This document shows, in pieces, positions 27,890 to 36,631 of a DNA stretch of 64,000 nt. The stretch's first letter is position 1. Each line of letters opens with the position of its first letter. Where the stretch lies: NCBI GenBank assembly GCA_024742815.1, contig JANSXX010000009.1, positions 62,001 to 126,000 of the forward strand, read 5' to 3'. Made by a program: the position numbers and the translations under genes. The notes under the pieces are model-generated. The model ran no database searches, was not told the origin of the DNA, and worked only from the letters and a program-made list of their open reading frames with translations. Source of the DNA: HXMU1420-13 sp024742815 (GTDB taxonomy: Bacteria > Bacteroidota > Rhodothermia > Balneolales > Balneolaceae).

Positions 27890-28279
27890 ATGCTATTTAA
27901 AGAATTAACTCATAGAATTATTGGATGTGCAATGGAAGTACATTCAACTCTTGGAAATGGATTTCAAGAAGTGATTTATCAACGTTGTTTGGCAATTGAG
28001 CTAACCAACTGCGGGTTAAATTTTCATCGCGAGTTTGAAATGGATATTTACTACAAATCTAATCATGTCGGTAAAAGAAGAGCAGACTTTCTTATTGAAG
28101 GAAAAATTCTACTAGAAATAAAGGCTTTGATTCAACTCGAAGATGCTCATTTAGCACAAGCAATGAATTATCTTGAAGCTTATAACTTACCTATAGGTCT
28201 TTTGATAAATTTTGGCTCAAAAAGCTTGCAATACAAAAGAGTTCACAACAACAACAAACTTAATCAAGCAAATCCCTAA
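27890..28279 (+). CDS. GxxExxY protein (PD-(D/E)XK nuclease-like)
   Basis: This 129-residue protein belongs to the GxxExxY family: GCAMEVHSTLGNGFQEVIYQ near the N terminus carries the naming motif (G-FQE-VIY). The later DFLIEGKILLEIKAL has the D...(E/D)xK pattern of PD-(D/E)XK nucleases (D60, E69, K71 approximately). The biochemical role is unknown. Homologues are scattered in many environmental genomes in variable copy number. A G-rich stretch just before the ATG may act as a weak ribosome site. The C-terminal residues KLNQANP are encoded by the flanking inverted repeat. Confidence 0.88.
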   Translation: MLFKELTHRIIGCAMEVHSTLGNGFQEVIYQRCLAIELTNCGLNFHREFEMDIYYKSNHVGKRRADFLIEGKILLEIKALIQLEDAHLAQAMNYLEAYNLPIGLLINFGSKSLQYKRVHNNNKLNQANP

Positions 28280-28298
28280 ATCCTTTTAATCAAGGTCA
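28262..28298 (-). repeat. Right 37-base inverted repeat of GxxExxY cassette
   Basis: On the minus strand it begins TGACCTTGATTAAAAGG and continues ATTTAGGGATTTGCTTGATT. It covers the last five codons and stop of the GxxExxY gene, and its first three bases are the stop codon of the HAD gene. Confidence 0.9.
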
Positions 28299-29144
28299 CT
28301 CGATAACAGATTTACAAATATAATCCGGAATTATTCCCTTACTCTGAATTTGTAGCTGTGCTTTATCACCACGGGTATTTCCTGAAAGAACCAGCATAGT
28401 TTGTACACCAAATTTATTTCCGCCCAGGATGTCGGTGTCCAAAGTATCTCCAACCATAAGAATGTCCTTTTTTTCGATAAAGCCAATGTCGTCGACCAAC
28501 TGCTCATAGGCATACATAAACATCTGCGAATCTGGTTTACCAAAATGGATAAACTTCCTGTTCAGCATATTTTCAACAAGCTTTGCAATTCCACCGGTGG
28601 CAACGGCAACATCGTTATTAGAAACAGGATAAAATTTATCTGAATTGGCAAGAATGACCGGCATGGTTTTCTTACGGAGGATATTTACCGTTTTGTTGAT
28701 GTCGCTATTCCAATCAAAGCCTTCATCATCCAGAAAAACAAAGCAGGAGATTTCATCCATATTTTCTACATCTATATCTCGAACTGCGATGTGCTCTAAC
28801 CCGGATTGTAAAATATACTCGGCCGAATTTTCGGTACCTAAGTAAGCAATTTTACCTTCCGTTATTTTCTGCTCCAGAAATTGTTTGGCCATCATTCCGG
28901 AAGTGATGATCTCGTGCAGTTCGATGTTTTTCAACCCTAATTTTGCCAGACTTTCTTTTTGCTGAACCTGACTACGGGATGCATCATTAGTGAGCAATCG
29001 AAAGGTTTTGCCTTCGCTTTTGATCCAATCGATGGTTTTTTCTACACCCTGAATTAAACCTTTATGATTTTTCACCACTCCATAGGAGTCGAGCATTATG
29101 ACGCGAAAATCTTTGGCAATTTCGAAGAATGAGGGGTAATCCAT
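28296..29144 (-). CDS. HAD-superfamily class IIA hydrolase
   Basis: This 282-residue HAD phosphatase has motif I VIMLDSYGVVKNHKG (D18; the second Asp of DxD replaced by Tyr, like the DxWG variant of one class IIA group), motif II LLTNDASRS and motif III/IV LMVGDTLDTDILGG. The class IIA cap lies between motifs II and III. It is the third gene of a module with a kinase-like protein (two-base gap) and a glutamine-synthetase-like enzyme, so it may dephosphorylate the product of that pathway. Its TGA stop is formed by the outer end of the neighbouring cassette repeat, so its native C terminus may have been changed slightly. Confidence 0.87.
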   Translation of the reverse strand: MDYPSFFEIAKDFRVIMLDSYGVVKNHKGLIQGVEKTIDWIKSEGKTFRLLTNDASRSQVQQKESLAKLGLKNIELHEIITSGMMAKQFLEQKITEGKIAYLGTENSAEYILQSGLEHIAVRDIDVENMDEISCFVFLDDEGFDWNSDINKTVNILRKKTMPVILANSDKFYPVSNNDVAVATGGIAKLVENMLNRKFIHFGKPDSQMFMYAYEQLVDDIGFIEKKDILMVGDTLDTDILGGNKFGVQTMLVLSGNTRGDKAQLQIQSKGIIPDYICKSVIE

Positions 29145-29146
29145 GG

Positions 29147-30190
29147 TTATAAATTCAGAGCTTTGAGTAGAATTGATGGGTTAAATTTTTTCTCGATGGA
29201 AGGTAAGTGCACTTCCAGTGTTTCTTTTTGTAAGCGTGTGGCAAATATTTCATGGAAGAAATAAGTGCCATACTTCACCACATAATTTAGCAGGAAGAAA
29301 CGATAGCATTCTTTTAAAAACAGAATTTCTCGTTCACTTAAAGGATTTCGTTGATGATAGGCTTTTAAGTACATCAGAAATCGTTCTTGCATGAGCACAT
29401 CTATATTATAACTGAAAATCGTTTGATCTCCGGCTTCCGAAACTACGCGACTGAAAAAGTAGAAATCCATAATTCGGCTGCTTACTCTAAACCAGTCGTA
29501 ATCCCAGCGCGAAAAGAGCTGAAGGTCATCCGTAACCGAGAAATTGCCGATGTTCCAATCCACAAAAACGGGAATGTCTTCGAGCGTGTTGGCTTCTAGT
29601 TCTCTGTAATTCTGTTTAAATATCGCGCACTGTTCTTTAATGAAATCTAAATGCATTCGGTATTGAAAGCGACCTTCATCGGTTTCAAGGATGGCTTCCA
29701 ATCCTTCGATATCAACCATCATAGTTTTTGAAGAACCGGGTAAGCTGTTTTTTATGGTTAAACAAGCTTCATGAAAGCGGGCAGTTTCCATCCCCAATCG
29801 AATAATCTGATTTTCATCAAGCTTTCGAGGCAATTTATCCAAGATTTTAACCGGTCGATAAAACACCACCCATGCATCAATCAACTCGGTTTGATAGCGA
29901 TGCACAAACAATTCGTTGCCCTTAAAAAGTGATCGTGCTAGAAAGTTTTCGAAGGGTTCGGGTAAGTTGTTGGCCATCGCGTTAATGATGGCATGATCTT
30001 CCACAAAATGATCAAATAGACCGAAATACGATAACTTTGCCACCACCGAAAATCCATCTTTAAGCGTAATTCGATATACATGATTGGTGGATACTTTCGC
30101 ACTTATATCTTCGATGCGAGCGATGGGCCGAGAATTATCGTAAGCTTTCCAGGCATCACTCACTATGGCATTGAAATCGATAAAAGTCAT
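29147..30190 (-). CDS. Aminoglycoside-phosphotransferase/choline-kinase-like protein
   Basis: This 347-residue protein has the APH/ChoK small-molecule kinase fold. The N lobe has an ATP-clamp region (VYRITLKDGFSVVAKLS, Lys 46 approximately). The catalytic loop is VFVDWNIGNFSV (D and N of the Brenner motif, with the usual leading His missing), and the metal-binding Asp follows in FSRWDYDWFRVSSR. The natural substrate cannot be told; relatives phosphorylate sugars, choline, amino sugars or antibiotics. It lies between a glutamine-synthetase-like gene and a HAD phosphatase, with 28 and 2 bases between coding regions, so a shared pathway is likely. Confidence 0.78.
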   Translation of the reverse strand: MTFIDFNAIVSDAWKAYDNSRPIARIEDISAKVSTNHVYRITLKDGFSVVAKLSYFGLFDHFVEDHAIINAMANNLPEPFENFLARSLFKGNELFVHRYQTELIDAWVVFYRPVKILDKLPRKLDENQIIRLGMETARFHEACLTIKNSLPGSSKTMMVDIEGLEAILETDEGRFQYRMHLDFIKEQCAIFKQNYRELEANTLEDIPVFVDWNIGNFSVTDDLQLFSRWDYDWFRVSSRIMDFYFFSRVVSEAGDQTIFSYNIDVLMQERFLMYLKAYHQRNPLSEREILFLKECYRFFLLNYVVKYGTYFFHEIFATRLQKETLEVHLPSIEKKFNPSILLKALNL

Positions 30191-30218
30191 AATTCTGCTC
30201 TGATGATGATTTAATTAA

Positions 30219-31571
30219 TTATATGATTTCGAAATAGCGCTTCATTTCCCAATTCGGCTGCGAAAGATCTTGCTGACGAACTTCCCATTCACGGGTACGA
30301 ATAAAGTGATCTACAAATTCATCCCCAAACAGCTGGTTCGCGATATCAGAGTTTTTCATGGCTTTTGTCGCTTTTTCTAAAGAATCGGGGAGTTGTACCG
30401 AATCTTTAACCGCATATTGATTCCCATTTGTAGAAGGAATTGTCAGTTCTAATTCGTTTTTGATCCCAAATAATCCCGAAGCCAATGCAGCTGCCATACT
30501 TAAATACGGATTCACATCCGCTCCCGATACTCGGTATTCCACTCGCATCGATTGTTCTTTATGATTGATAACACGCAACGCGGTAGTTCGGTTTTCAACG
30601 CCCCAACTAACAGATGTTGGCGACCACGAGCCTTCAACATATCGCTTGTAACTATTAGTTGTTGGCGCAAACATCGGGAGTATGTGAGGCAGACAGTGTA
30701 ATTGTCCGGCAACAAAGTGTTGCATCAGTTTACTAATCCGGTCAGGTTGGTGTTCATCAAAGAAAAGATTGCTTCCATGTTCGTCCCACAAACTTTGATG
30801 AATATGACCACTACACCCTGGTAGTTCAGGATTCCACTTTGCCATAAAGCTCGGCATGATTTCGTGAGCAGCAGCAATTTCTTTTACCGCAGTTTTAAAG
30901 AGAGCGGCTCGATCTGCTGCAATTAAAATATCATCGTAAGTGATGGCGGCTTCATACACACCATCGCCTGTTTCGGTATGCAATCCTTCCAGAGGAATCC
31001 CGAAACTATGAAGTTGATTAAATAATTGGTCTACATATTCAAATTGTTGAGAAAACCGAAGTACAGAATACCCAAACATACCCGGAGTAAGCGGTGTTGG
31101 GTTTTGATAACCTTTTTCATGAAATGATTGCGGTGTCTCAGCAAAGTTAAACCATTCAAATTCTGCAGAGAACTTCGGCAAAAATCCCATTTCAATGGCT
31201 TCGTTTCGTATTCGCTTCAATAAAGATCGTGGACAAACTTGATTTGTCTCAAGTGCAGATTCAAAATCGGCAAGAAAAAATGGAGTATGATGTTGCCAGG
31301 GAATGGTTCTGAATGTTTCCGGATCGATAGAAGCGAAAGCATCAGGATATCCGGTGTGCCATCCACTTACTTTAGTGTTATCGTAACATTGATCGTTTAT
31401 ATCCCAGCCAAAAATCACGTTACAAAAACCAACATCCGAATCTAAAGCAGAGAGAAATTTTTCTTTACTGATGAGCTTGCCTCTCAACACTCCATCTATA
31501 TCAAAAACACCAAATTTTATATATCGTACTTCAAGCTCCTGAAGCCTGCGAATCGTTTCTGCCTTCGTCAT
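30219..31571 (-). CDS. Glutamine-synthetase-like gamma-glutamyl ligase
   Basis: This 450-residue enzyme is of the glutamine synthetase superfamily. The beta-grasp N domain starts VRYIKFGVFDIDGVLRGKL, and the catalytic domain has EFEWF (metal glutamates), GCSGHIHQS (ATP/Glu site), NRTTALRV and the ending VEYRVSGADVNPYLSMAA. The length and the sequence around the substrate pocket are closer to PuuA/IpuC-type enzymes, which join glutamate to an amine, than to housekeeping GlnA. The amine substrate is unknown. It heads a three-gene unit with a kinase and a phosphatase. Confidence 0.88.
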   Translation of the reverse strand: MTKAETIRRLQELEVRYIKFGVFDIDGVLRGKLISKEKFLSALDSDVGFCNVIFGWDINDQCYDNTKVSGWHTGYPDAFASIDPETFRTIPWQHHTPFFLADFESALETNQVCPRSLLKRIRNEAIEMGFLPKFSAEFEWFNFAETPQSFHEKGYQNPTPLTPGMFGYSVLRFSQQFEYVDQLFNQLHSFGIPLEGLHTETGDGVYEAAITYDDILIAADRAALFKTAVKEIAAAHEIMPSFMAKWNPELPGCSGHIHQSLWDEHGSNLFFDEHQPDRISKLMQHFVAGQLHCLPHILPMFAPTTNSYKRYVEGSWSPTSVSWGVENRTTALRVINHKEQSMRVEYRVSGADVNPYLSMAAALASGLFGIKNELELTIPSTNGNQYAVKDSVQLPDSLEKATKAMKNSDIANQLFGDEFVDHFIRTREWEVRQQDLSQPNWEMKRYFEII

Positions 31572-31625
31572 TAAATACTTTTTTTGCCGAATATAGAAAA
31601 GAGTAGAGCGAAGTGTAGAGATAAA

Positions 31626-31958
31626 TTAGTTGCCGACATCATGAATGTATTTCCAACCTAACTCTTCAGCATCTTTAAGGTCGGATTTGTTGATATAAGC
31701 ACGATAATAAATTCCTGTTGGGCAAGAACAAGCTTCGCATACAGATATTTCCAGGGTTTCATTATCAAATACGTCGATGCCCGAATCTTCTAGCTGCTTG
31801 ATAGCTTCGTCCAACGAGGCATAATCCGGTGGAATACATTGCCGTTCACCAGATGCTACCTCAATCCAAAGGCGATCGGGCTCCTCGAATAAGCTATCGA
31901 ACATGTTACAGCTAAAAAGTATAATGGAAAGGAACAATAGTGTTTTAGAAGACTTCAT
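31626..31958 (-). CDS. Small lipoprotein, unknown function
   Basis: This 110-residue protein has a lipoprotein signal (MKSSKTLLFLSIILFSC, lipobox LFSC with Cys 17). The mature part has four further cysteines (QCIPPD, then VCEACSCP), which may form disulfides. No domain is recognised. It lies alone between the GS-like gene and the divergent DUF1800 gene. Confidence 0.72.
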   Translation of the reverse strand: MKSSKTLLFLSIILFSCNMFDSLFEEPDRLWIEVASGERQCIPPDYASLDEAIKQLEDSGIDVFDNETLEISVCEACSCPTGIYYRAYINKSDLKDAEELGWKYIHDVGN

Positions 31959-32090
31959 ACCCGAATATGTTATTTAAAAGTTCACATTCAGATCGTCTTA
32001 AAGGTTACCAAATTATTACTGATGATCAAGTTGTGGCAAATAGCACGAAAAATGCTCTTATTATAAGAGTGCCTAAAAACTGAGTAGTTT

Positions 32091-33605
32091 ATGTTCGAAA
32101 ATGACCTTTCACACGAGAAAGTAAAGCAAATTCATCAGCCTCGAGAAAAGCGTAAAACCTTCCATCCCAATAAGAGAGCGAAGGGTTTATCTACCGGTTT
32201 GTCAGAATATATTCCGAGCGAATCTATGCCATGGAATAAAAAACGTGTATTTCATGTGATGCGCCGACTTGGATTCGGAGTTCATTACTCACAAATAGAA
32301 AACCTTTTATCTCAGAATCCAACTACTCTGATAGACACGCTTATCGACGAAGCGATTAACGCTCCCATACCCGAACCACCTGATTGGGTTGATATTCGGC
32401 CGCCTTGGAATCAAGGTGATGAAGCTATTTTGCAATATTTCAATGATAATTATCATCGGTATATCGAATATCAAACTGAATGGACTGAATTGATGAAACA
32501 ACATCCATTTCGTGAGAAAATGGTGTTGTTTTGGCATAATCACTTTGTTACAGAAATCGGCAAATATGAGCATGCACCCATGGCTTATCGCTATGTAACA
32601 GCGTTACGTACAAACGCATTGGGTAATTTTAAATCCTTTGTACATGATATTGGCCTGGAAGATGCCATGCTTTTTTATCTGGATGGGGTTGAAAACAGAG
32701 TGGGAAATCCCAACGAAAATTATGCGCGCGAACTCATGGAGCTCTTTACCATGGGGATTGGAAATTATACCGAAAATGATATTCGTGAGATGGCGCGTGC
32801 TCTCACGGGATATTGGTTCAACTGGAATACCTTACGATCAATTTTTGATTCAAATTTACACGACGGAGGAACCAAAGAGTTTTTAGGGAGGCGAGGAAGA
32901 TTCGATTACAGTGGTACCATCGACATTATTTTTGAAGAGCGTACCCAAGAGATTGCTCAATTTATTTGCACAAAAATCTATAAATATTTTGTGTACGAAA
33001 CGCCAAATGAAACCATTGTGAATGAGTTAGCTCAGTTGTTCATTCAAGAATCATTTGAACTGGAACCGGTACTTCGCAAACTGCTGAAAAGTGAACATTT
33101 CTTTGATACTGATTTTCTCGGCTCCATGATAAAAAGTCCGGTTGATTACATGTTAGGCATGCAAATTGAAACCGGCGAAGATGTTGCAGGAGATTTACGC
33201 GGTTGGCAACCCTATCAATTATTCGAATTGGGTCAGTTTTTACTTAGTCCTGTAAATGTAGCCGGCTGGCCGGCTTATCGAAGTTGGATTTCTACCACCA
33301 CTCTGCCCAAACGATGGAATTTTACCTTGGCCAATTTGTATCACAACGATGACGAATATGGCATCGATCCCATTGCGATTGCAAAAGGTATGAGTAACCC
33401 GAATGATCCTTACCAACTAGCCTATGATCTGGCAGAATACATGATTGCCGTAGACATCCCCGAAACAGAGCGAAACCAACTTCCCGGTATATTATTAGCC
33501 GGTATCCCGGATTATGAGTGGGACATCAACAACAGCGGAGCTTATTGGCGGGTTTTAGGCTTGATGGCTCACCTTCGCCAACTTCCTGAATATCAGTTAA
33601 TGTAG
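32091..33605 (+). CDS. DUF1800 family protein
   Basis: This 504-residue protein is of the DUF1800 family (HVMRRLGFGVHYSQIENLL at the start of the domain, ENYARELMELFTMGIG and the GWPAYRSWIS region). It is nearly always encoded beside a DUF1501 protein, as here with 12 bases between them. No signal peptide is apparent. The pair is common in Bacteroidota, Planctomycetes and Proteobacteria and is presumed exported or cell-surface associated; the function is unknown. Confidence 0.92.
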   Translation: MFENDLSHEKVKQIHQPREKRKTFHPNKRAKGLSTGLSEYIPSESMPWNKKRVFHVMRRLGFGVHYSQIENLLSQNPTTLIDTLIDEAINAPIPEPPDWVDIRPPWNQGDEAILQYFNDNYHRYIEYQTEWTELMKQHPFREKMVLFWHNHFVTEIGKYEHAPMAYRYVTALRTNALGNFKSFVHDIGLEDAMLFYLDGVENRVGNPNENYARELMELFTMGIGNYTENDIREMARALTGYWFNWNTLRSIFDSNLHDGGTKEFLGRRGRFDYSGTIDIIFEERTQEIAQFICTKIYKYFVYETPNETIVNELAQLFIQESFELEPVLRKLLKSEHFFDTDFLGSMIKSPVDYMLGMQIETGEDVAGDLRGWQPYQLFELGQFLLSPVNVAGWPAYRSWISTTTLPKRWNFTLANLYHNDDEYGIDPIAIAKGMSNPNDPYQLAYDLAEYMIAVDIPETERNQLPGILLAGIPDYEWDINNSGAYWRVLGLMAHLRQLPEYQLM

Positions 33606-33617
33606 AGGAGAGCTATT

Positions 33618-35228
33618 ATGAAAAAGATTAAGGGAAGCAGCTTAGCCGACGGCCATCATCATCACGAGCATCATGATTTATGTAGTCGAAGAGATTTTAT
33701 TCGCCGATTGGGGTTATTTACTGCAGGAAGTGCATTTGTATTAGGAAATACTCCGGTTCAAGCGCTGCAAAGTTCTTCTTTATTTCGAAAACTTGCAGGA
33801 TTGGAATCCAATCGGGTTTTGGTGCTCATCCAATTAAACGGTGGAAATGATGGATTAAACACCGTAGTTCCTGTCGAGAACGATTTATACTACAATTACC
33901 GAGGGGATATTTCGGTAGCAAAAAATGAAGCTATAAGTTTATCAGATACGATGGGCTTGAATCCTGCCATGCAGTCGTTGATGCCACTGTGGGAGGAAGG
34001 TAAAATGGGCGTAATTCAAAGTGTGGGTTACCCAAATGGTGATTTATCACATTTTCGATCCACCGATATTTGGCTAAGTGCGAGCGACCACGATGAATAC
34101 TTGCAAACAGGTTGGCTGGGGCGACATTTGGCGAATCAAAATCCTGATTTTGTTGAAAACCCACCTAATAACCCACTTGCCGTACAAATTGGCGGTGCAT
34201 CATCGCTGCTTTTTAAAGGTGATGCTTTGGATATGGGAATGACGCTAAACGATGTTGGAATCCTAGAATATTTGGTTGAGAATGGAGTGATTTACTCGGT
34301 GGATGGCTTGCCCGAGACTGTATATGGCGACGAAATGCGATTCATGCGAACACAAGCCAATAATTCATTTCGATATGCAGAGTCGATCAAAAACGCCTAC
34401 GACGAAAGTTCAAACCGAATAGAATTTAATTCTGAAAATTTGGGGAGAAGTCTTTCTATTGTCTCCAGATTGATAAAGGGGAATCTTGGCACTAAAATAT
34501 TTTTAGTTTCCTTAGATGGATTTGATACCCATGCCAATCAATTGGGCGATCACACTGCATTACTGACCGAGTTGAGTACAGCTGTGAGTGATTTTTATAA
34601 TGATTTATCTGCTGATAGTCGATCTGAAGAAGTGCTGATTGCAACGTTTTCGGAATTCGGCCGACGTGTATTTAGTAATGGAGCAGCGGGGACTGATCAT
34701 GGTACTGCGGCACCTCTTTTTGTGTTTGGTGATACTGTTCAGGGCGGCTTAATCGGTGAGGATCCTAAGTTAGATGCTGATGATTTAGACGAGTTTGATA
34801 ACATGCAGCATGAGTATGATTTCCGTCAGGTTTACCTCACACTGCTTTGCGATTGGTTTGGAATAAGTGAAGAAGATGCGCAAGAGGCATTAGGAAGTAA
34901 TCACGAAAAAGTGCCGTTTTTGGATGTTCCGAATACCGTTAATAATGAATCTTCTACCGGTCCAATAAGCTTTAAGCTGCATCAAAATTATCCGAATCCA
35001 TTTAACCCCGTAACAACAATCTCATTTACTTTACAACAACCGGCTACGGTTCGCCTACAAGTGTTTGATGTACAAGGAAGACACATTCATACGATGATCG
35101 ATCGTCGGATAAATGCAGGAAATCACAGCTTACGATTTGATGCCTCTGCATTATCGAGTGGAACGTATGTTTACCGACTTCAGGCCGGAAATCAGATCGA
35201 GACTAAAAGCATGACCTTAATCAAATAG
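33618..35228 (+). CDS. DUF1501 protein with Tat-like signal and T9SS sorting tail
   Basis: This 536-residue DUF1501 (sulfatase-like fold) protein has an unusual N terminus: a His-rich stretch (GHHHHEHHD, about residues 12-20) precedes a twin-arginine signal SRRDFIRRLGLFTAGSAF. The core (about 60-440) has VLIQLNGGNDGLNTVVP, SLDGFDTHANQ and FSEFGRRV. The last 85 residues form a type A sorting domain (NYPNPFNPVTTISF, then VFDVQGR, ending YRLQAGNQIETKSM), so it should be secreted by the type IX system. It has a good Shine-Dalgarno (GAGGAG) and pairs with DUF1800 upstream. Its stop overlaps the convergent OsmC gene by eight bases. Confidence 0.92.
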   Translation: MKKIKGSSLADGHHHHEHHDLCSRRDFIRRLGLFTAGSAFVLGNTPVQALQSSSLFRKLAGLESNRVLVLIQLNGGNDGLNTVVPVENDLYYNYRGDISVAKNEAISLSDTMGLNPAMQSLMPLWEEGKMGVIQSVGYPNGDLSHFRSTDIWLSASDHDEYLQTGWLGRHLANQNPDFVENPPNNPLAVQIGGASSLLFKGDALDMGMTLNDVGILEYLVENGVIYSVDGLPETVYGDEMRFMRTQANNSFRYAESIKNAYDESSNRIEFNSENLGRSLSIVSRLIKGNLGTKIFLVSLDGFDTHANQLGDHTALLTELSTAVSDFYNDLSADSRSEEVLIATFSEFGRRVFSNGAAGTDHGTAAPLFVFGDTVQGGLIGEDPKLDADDLDEFDNMQHEYDFRQVYLTLLCDWFGISEEDAQEALGSNHEKVPFLDVPNTVNNESSTGPISFKLHQNYPNPFNPVTTISFTLQQPATVRLQVFDVQGRHIHTMIDRRINAGNHSLRFDASALSSGTYVYRLQAGNQIETKSMTLIK

Positions 35229-35673
35229 AACCAAGGATGGTTTCGATTTTAGTTTCGGTAAGCAGTGTTTTATGAACCGGACATTTCTTCGATATATCAA
35301 TGAGTTTCTTTATCTGTTCGTCGGTTAAATCGCCTTCCAGAATAATTTCTTTTTCAATCAGGTCAATTTTAGAGGCCGGTTTATCGGGATTTTCGCAATC
35401 TTCAACATGATTTTTATGATGGCGCAATTCTACATACGCATCACCAAGTGCCCAACCTTTCCGGTTAGCGTACATTTTCATGGTCATAACAGTGCAAGAT
35501 CCCAAAGCCATTAATAAAAGATCGTAGGGATCAGGTCCTGTATCTTCACCTCCATTTACGGTTGTTGGTTCATCGGCAATTAATTGGTGATCACCCGCAG
35601 TTAAGTGTGTTTTAAATGGTTCATTCTCGGGCAAATGAATGTGTACTATTTTTTTTGCGGATACTTCGCTCAT
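35221..35673 (-). CDS. OsmC family peroxiredoxin-like protein
   Basis: This 150-residue protein has the two reactive cysteines of OsmC/Ohr proteins, C60 in ALGSCTVMTMKMYA and C131 in KKCPVHKTL, with the central GPDPYDLLLMALG segment. These enzymes reduce organic hydroperoxides using thiol donors. Acting in the cytoplasm, it may protect against oxidative stress. It is monocistronic and converges on the DUF1501 gene. Confidence 0.92.
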   Translation of the reverse strand: MSEVSAKKIVHIHLPENEPFKTHLTAGDHQLIADEPTTVNGGEDTGPDPYDLLLMALGSCTVMTMKMYANRKGWALGDAYVELRHHKNHVEDCENPDKPASKIDLIEKEIILEGDLTDEQIKKLIDISKKCPVHKTLLTETKIETILGSI

Positions 35674-35815
35674 AGTAAATTAGGTTAGTTTCTTTGAATG
35701 TAAGTGTTTGTTGTGGAGATCAAAAAAGTGGGTTTATGTAACCATATCGTAACATTGAGTGCATAGTAGGTTAACATTGTAGAGAGATATTTGCGAGCAA
35801 ATCATCTTGCAGATT

Positions 35816-36631
35816 ATGAAAAGACCCATCGATACGGTAGTTATCTCCGATGTACATTTAGGTACAGTAGGCTGCCATGCCGTTGAATTGATTCAATACT
35901 TGAATTCGATTGATCCGAAGCGCGTTATCCTAAACGGCGATTTCGTGGATATGTGGCAATTTAAAAAGTATTACTGGCCGGATTCGCACATGCACGTGAT
36001 CCGAACTTTGATCAATATGATGACCAATGGAGTAGATATTTACTACCTCACCGGTAATCATGACGAGACACTACGAAAAGTATCAAGTTTGCAATTAGGA
36101 CCACTTTTTATTCGCGATAAACTAGTACTGGAATTGAATGGCGAAAAAGTATGGTTTTTTCATGGCGATATTTTTGACATTACCATGAAGTATTCGAAAT
36201 GGTTAGCTAAGCTCGGTGGAAAAGGCTATGAACTTTTGATTTTGCTAAACCGATGGGTAAATAAACTATCAGTAAAATTTGGTTACGGTAAGATTTCGCT
36301 TTCTAAAAAGATCAAAGACAGCGTTAAAACGGCTGTTAATTTTATCGACGATTTTGAAGTAACGGCTATGGAATTGGCGATTGATGAAGGATACGATTAT
36401 GTAGTGTGTGGGCATATTCATCAACCAAAAATTCGCGGCTACGAAAATGAAGAGGGAAGCGTGATTTATATGAATTCCGGCGATTGGGTAGAGAATCTTA
36501 CCGCTTTGGAATACGATGGATTTGAATGGAATTTGTATAAATACGAAAACGATGCTGCTCTTAAAGATAATCCAAAAATTACCCAGTTGATGCAGTCGCA
36601 CCCTTCAGATGCAAAAATGGTAATCGGATGA
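35816..36631 (+). CDS. LpxH-like metallophosphoesterase
   Basis: This 271-residue calcineurin-type phosphoesterase resembles UDP-2,3-diacylglucosamine hydrolases. Metal-binding motifs in order are SDVHLGT, NGDFVDMW, GNHDE, FHGDIFD and GHIHQPKI. Unlike typical LpxH it has a long insert rich in basic residues (about 130-175), which could hold the lipid substrate. I chose the ATG at 35816 over a TTG three codons earlier. It overlaps a glycosyltransferase gene by four bases, so a joint role in envelope glycolipid synthesis is inferred. Confidence 0.85.
   Translation: MKRPIDTVVISDVHLGTVGCHAVELIQYLNSIDPKRVILNGDFVDMWQFKKYYWPDSHMHVIRTLINMMTNGVDIYYLTGNHDETLRKVSSLQLGPLFIRDKLVLELNGEKVWFFHGDIFDITMKYSKWLAKLGGKGYELLILLNRWVNKLSVKFGYGKISLSKKIKDSVKTAVNFIDDFEVTAMELAIDEGYDYVVCGHIHQPKIRGYENEEGSVIYMNSGDWVENLTALEYDGFEWNLYKYENDAALKDNPKITQLMQSHPSDAKMVIG

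Larger units (their letters stand above)
27806..28298. mobile_element. Inverted-repeat-flanked GxxExxY cassette
   Basis: A single gene (27890-28279) is enclosed by long inverted repeats at 27806-27842 and 28262-28298 that match at 34 of 37 positions. The right repeat contains the gene's stop codon and the left repeat lies 47 bases before its ATG. The outer TGA of the right repeat is the stop codon of the HAD gene on the other strand. The layout suggests a small non-autonomous mobile unit. No clean target duplication is visible, although GTCACT occurs near both ends. Confidence 0.6.

Noticed and set aside
27798..28300. GTCACT at both ends of the GxxExxY cassette as a target-site duplication
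   Set aside because: On the right side it overlaps the inverted repeat itself, and on the left it is separated from the repeat by two bases, so the copies are not in equivalent positions.
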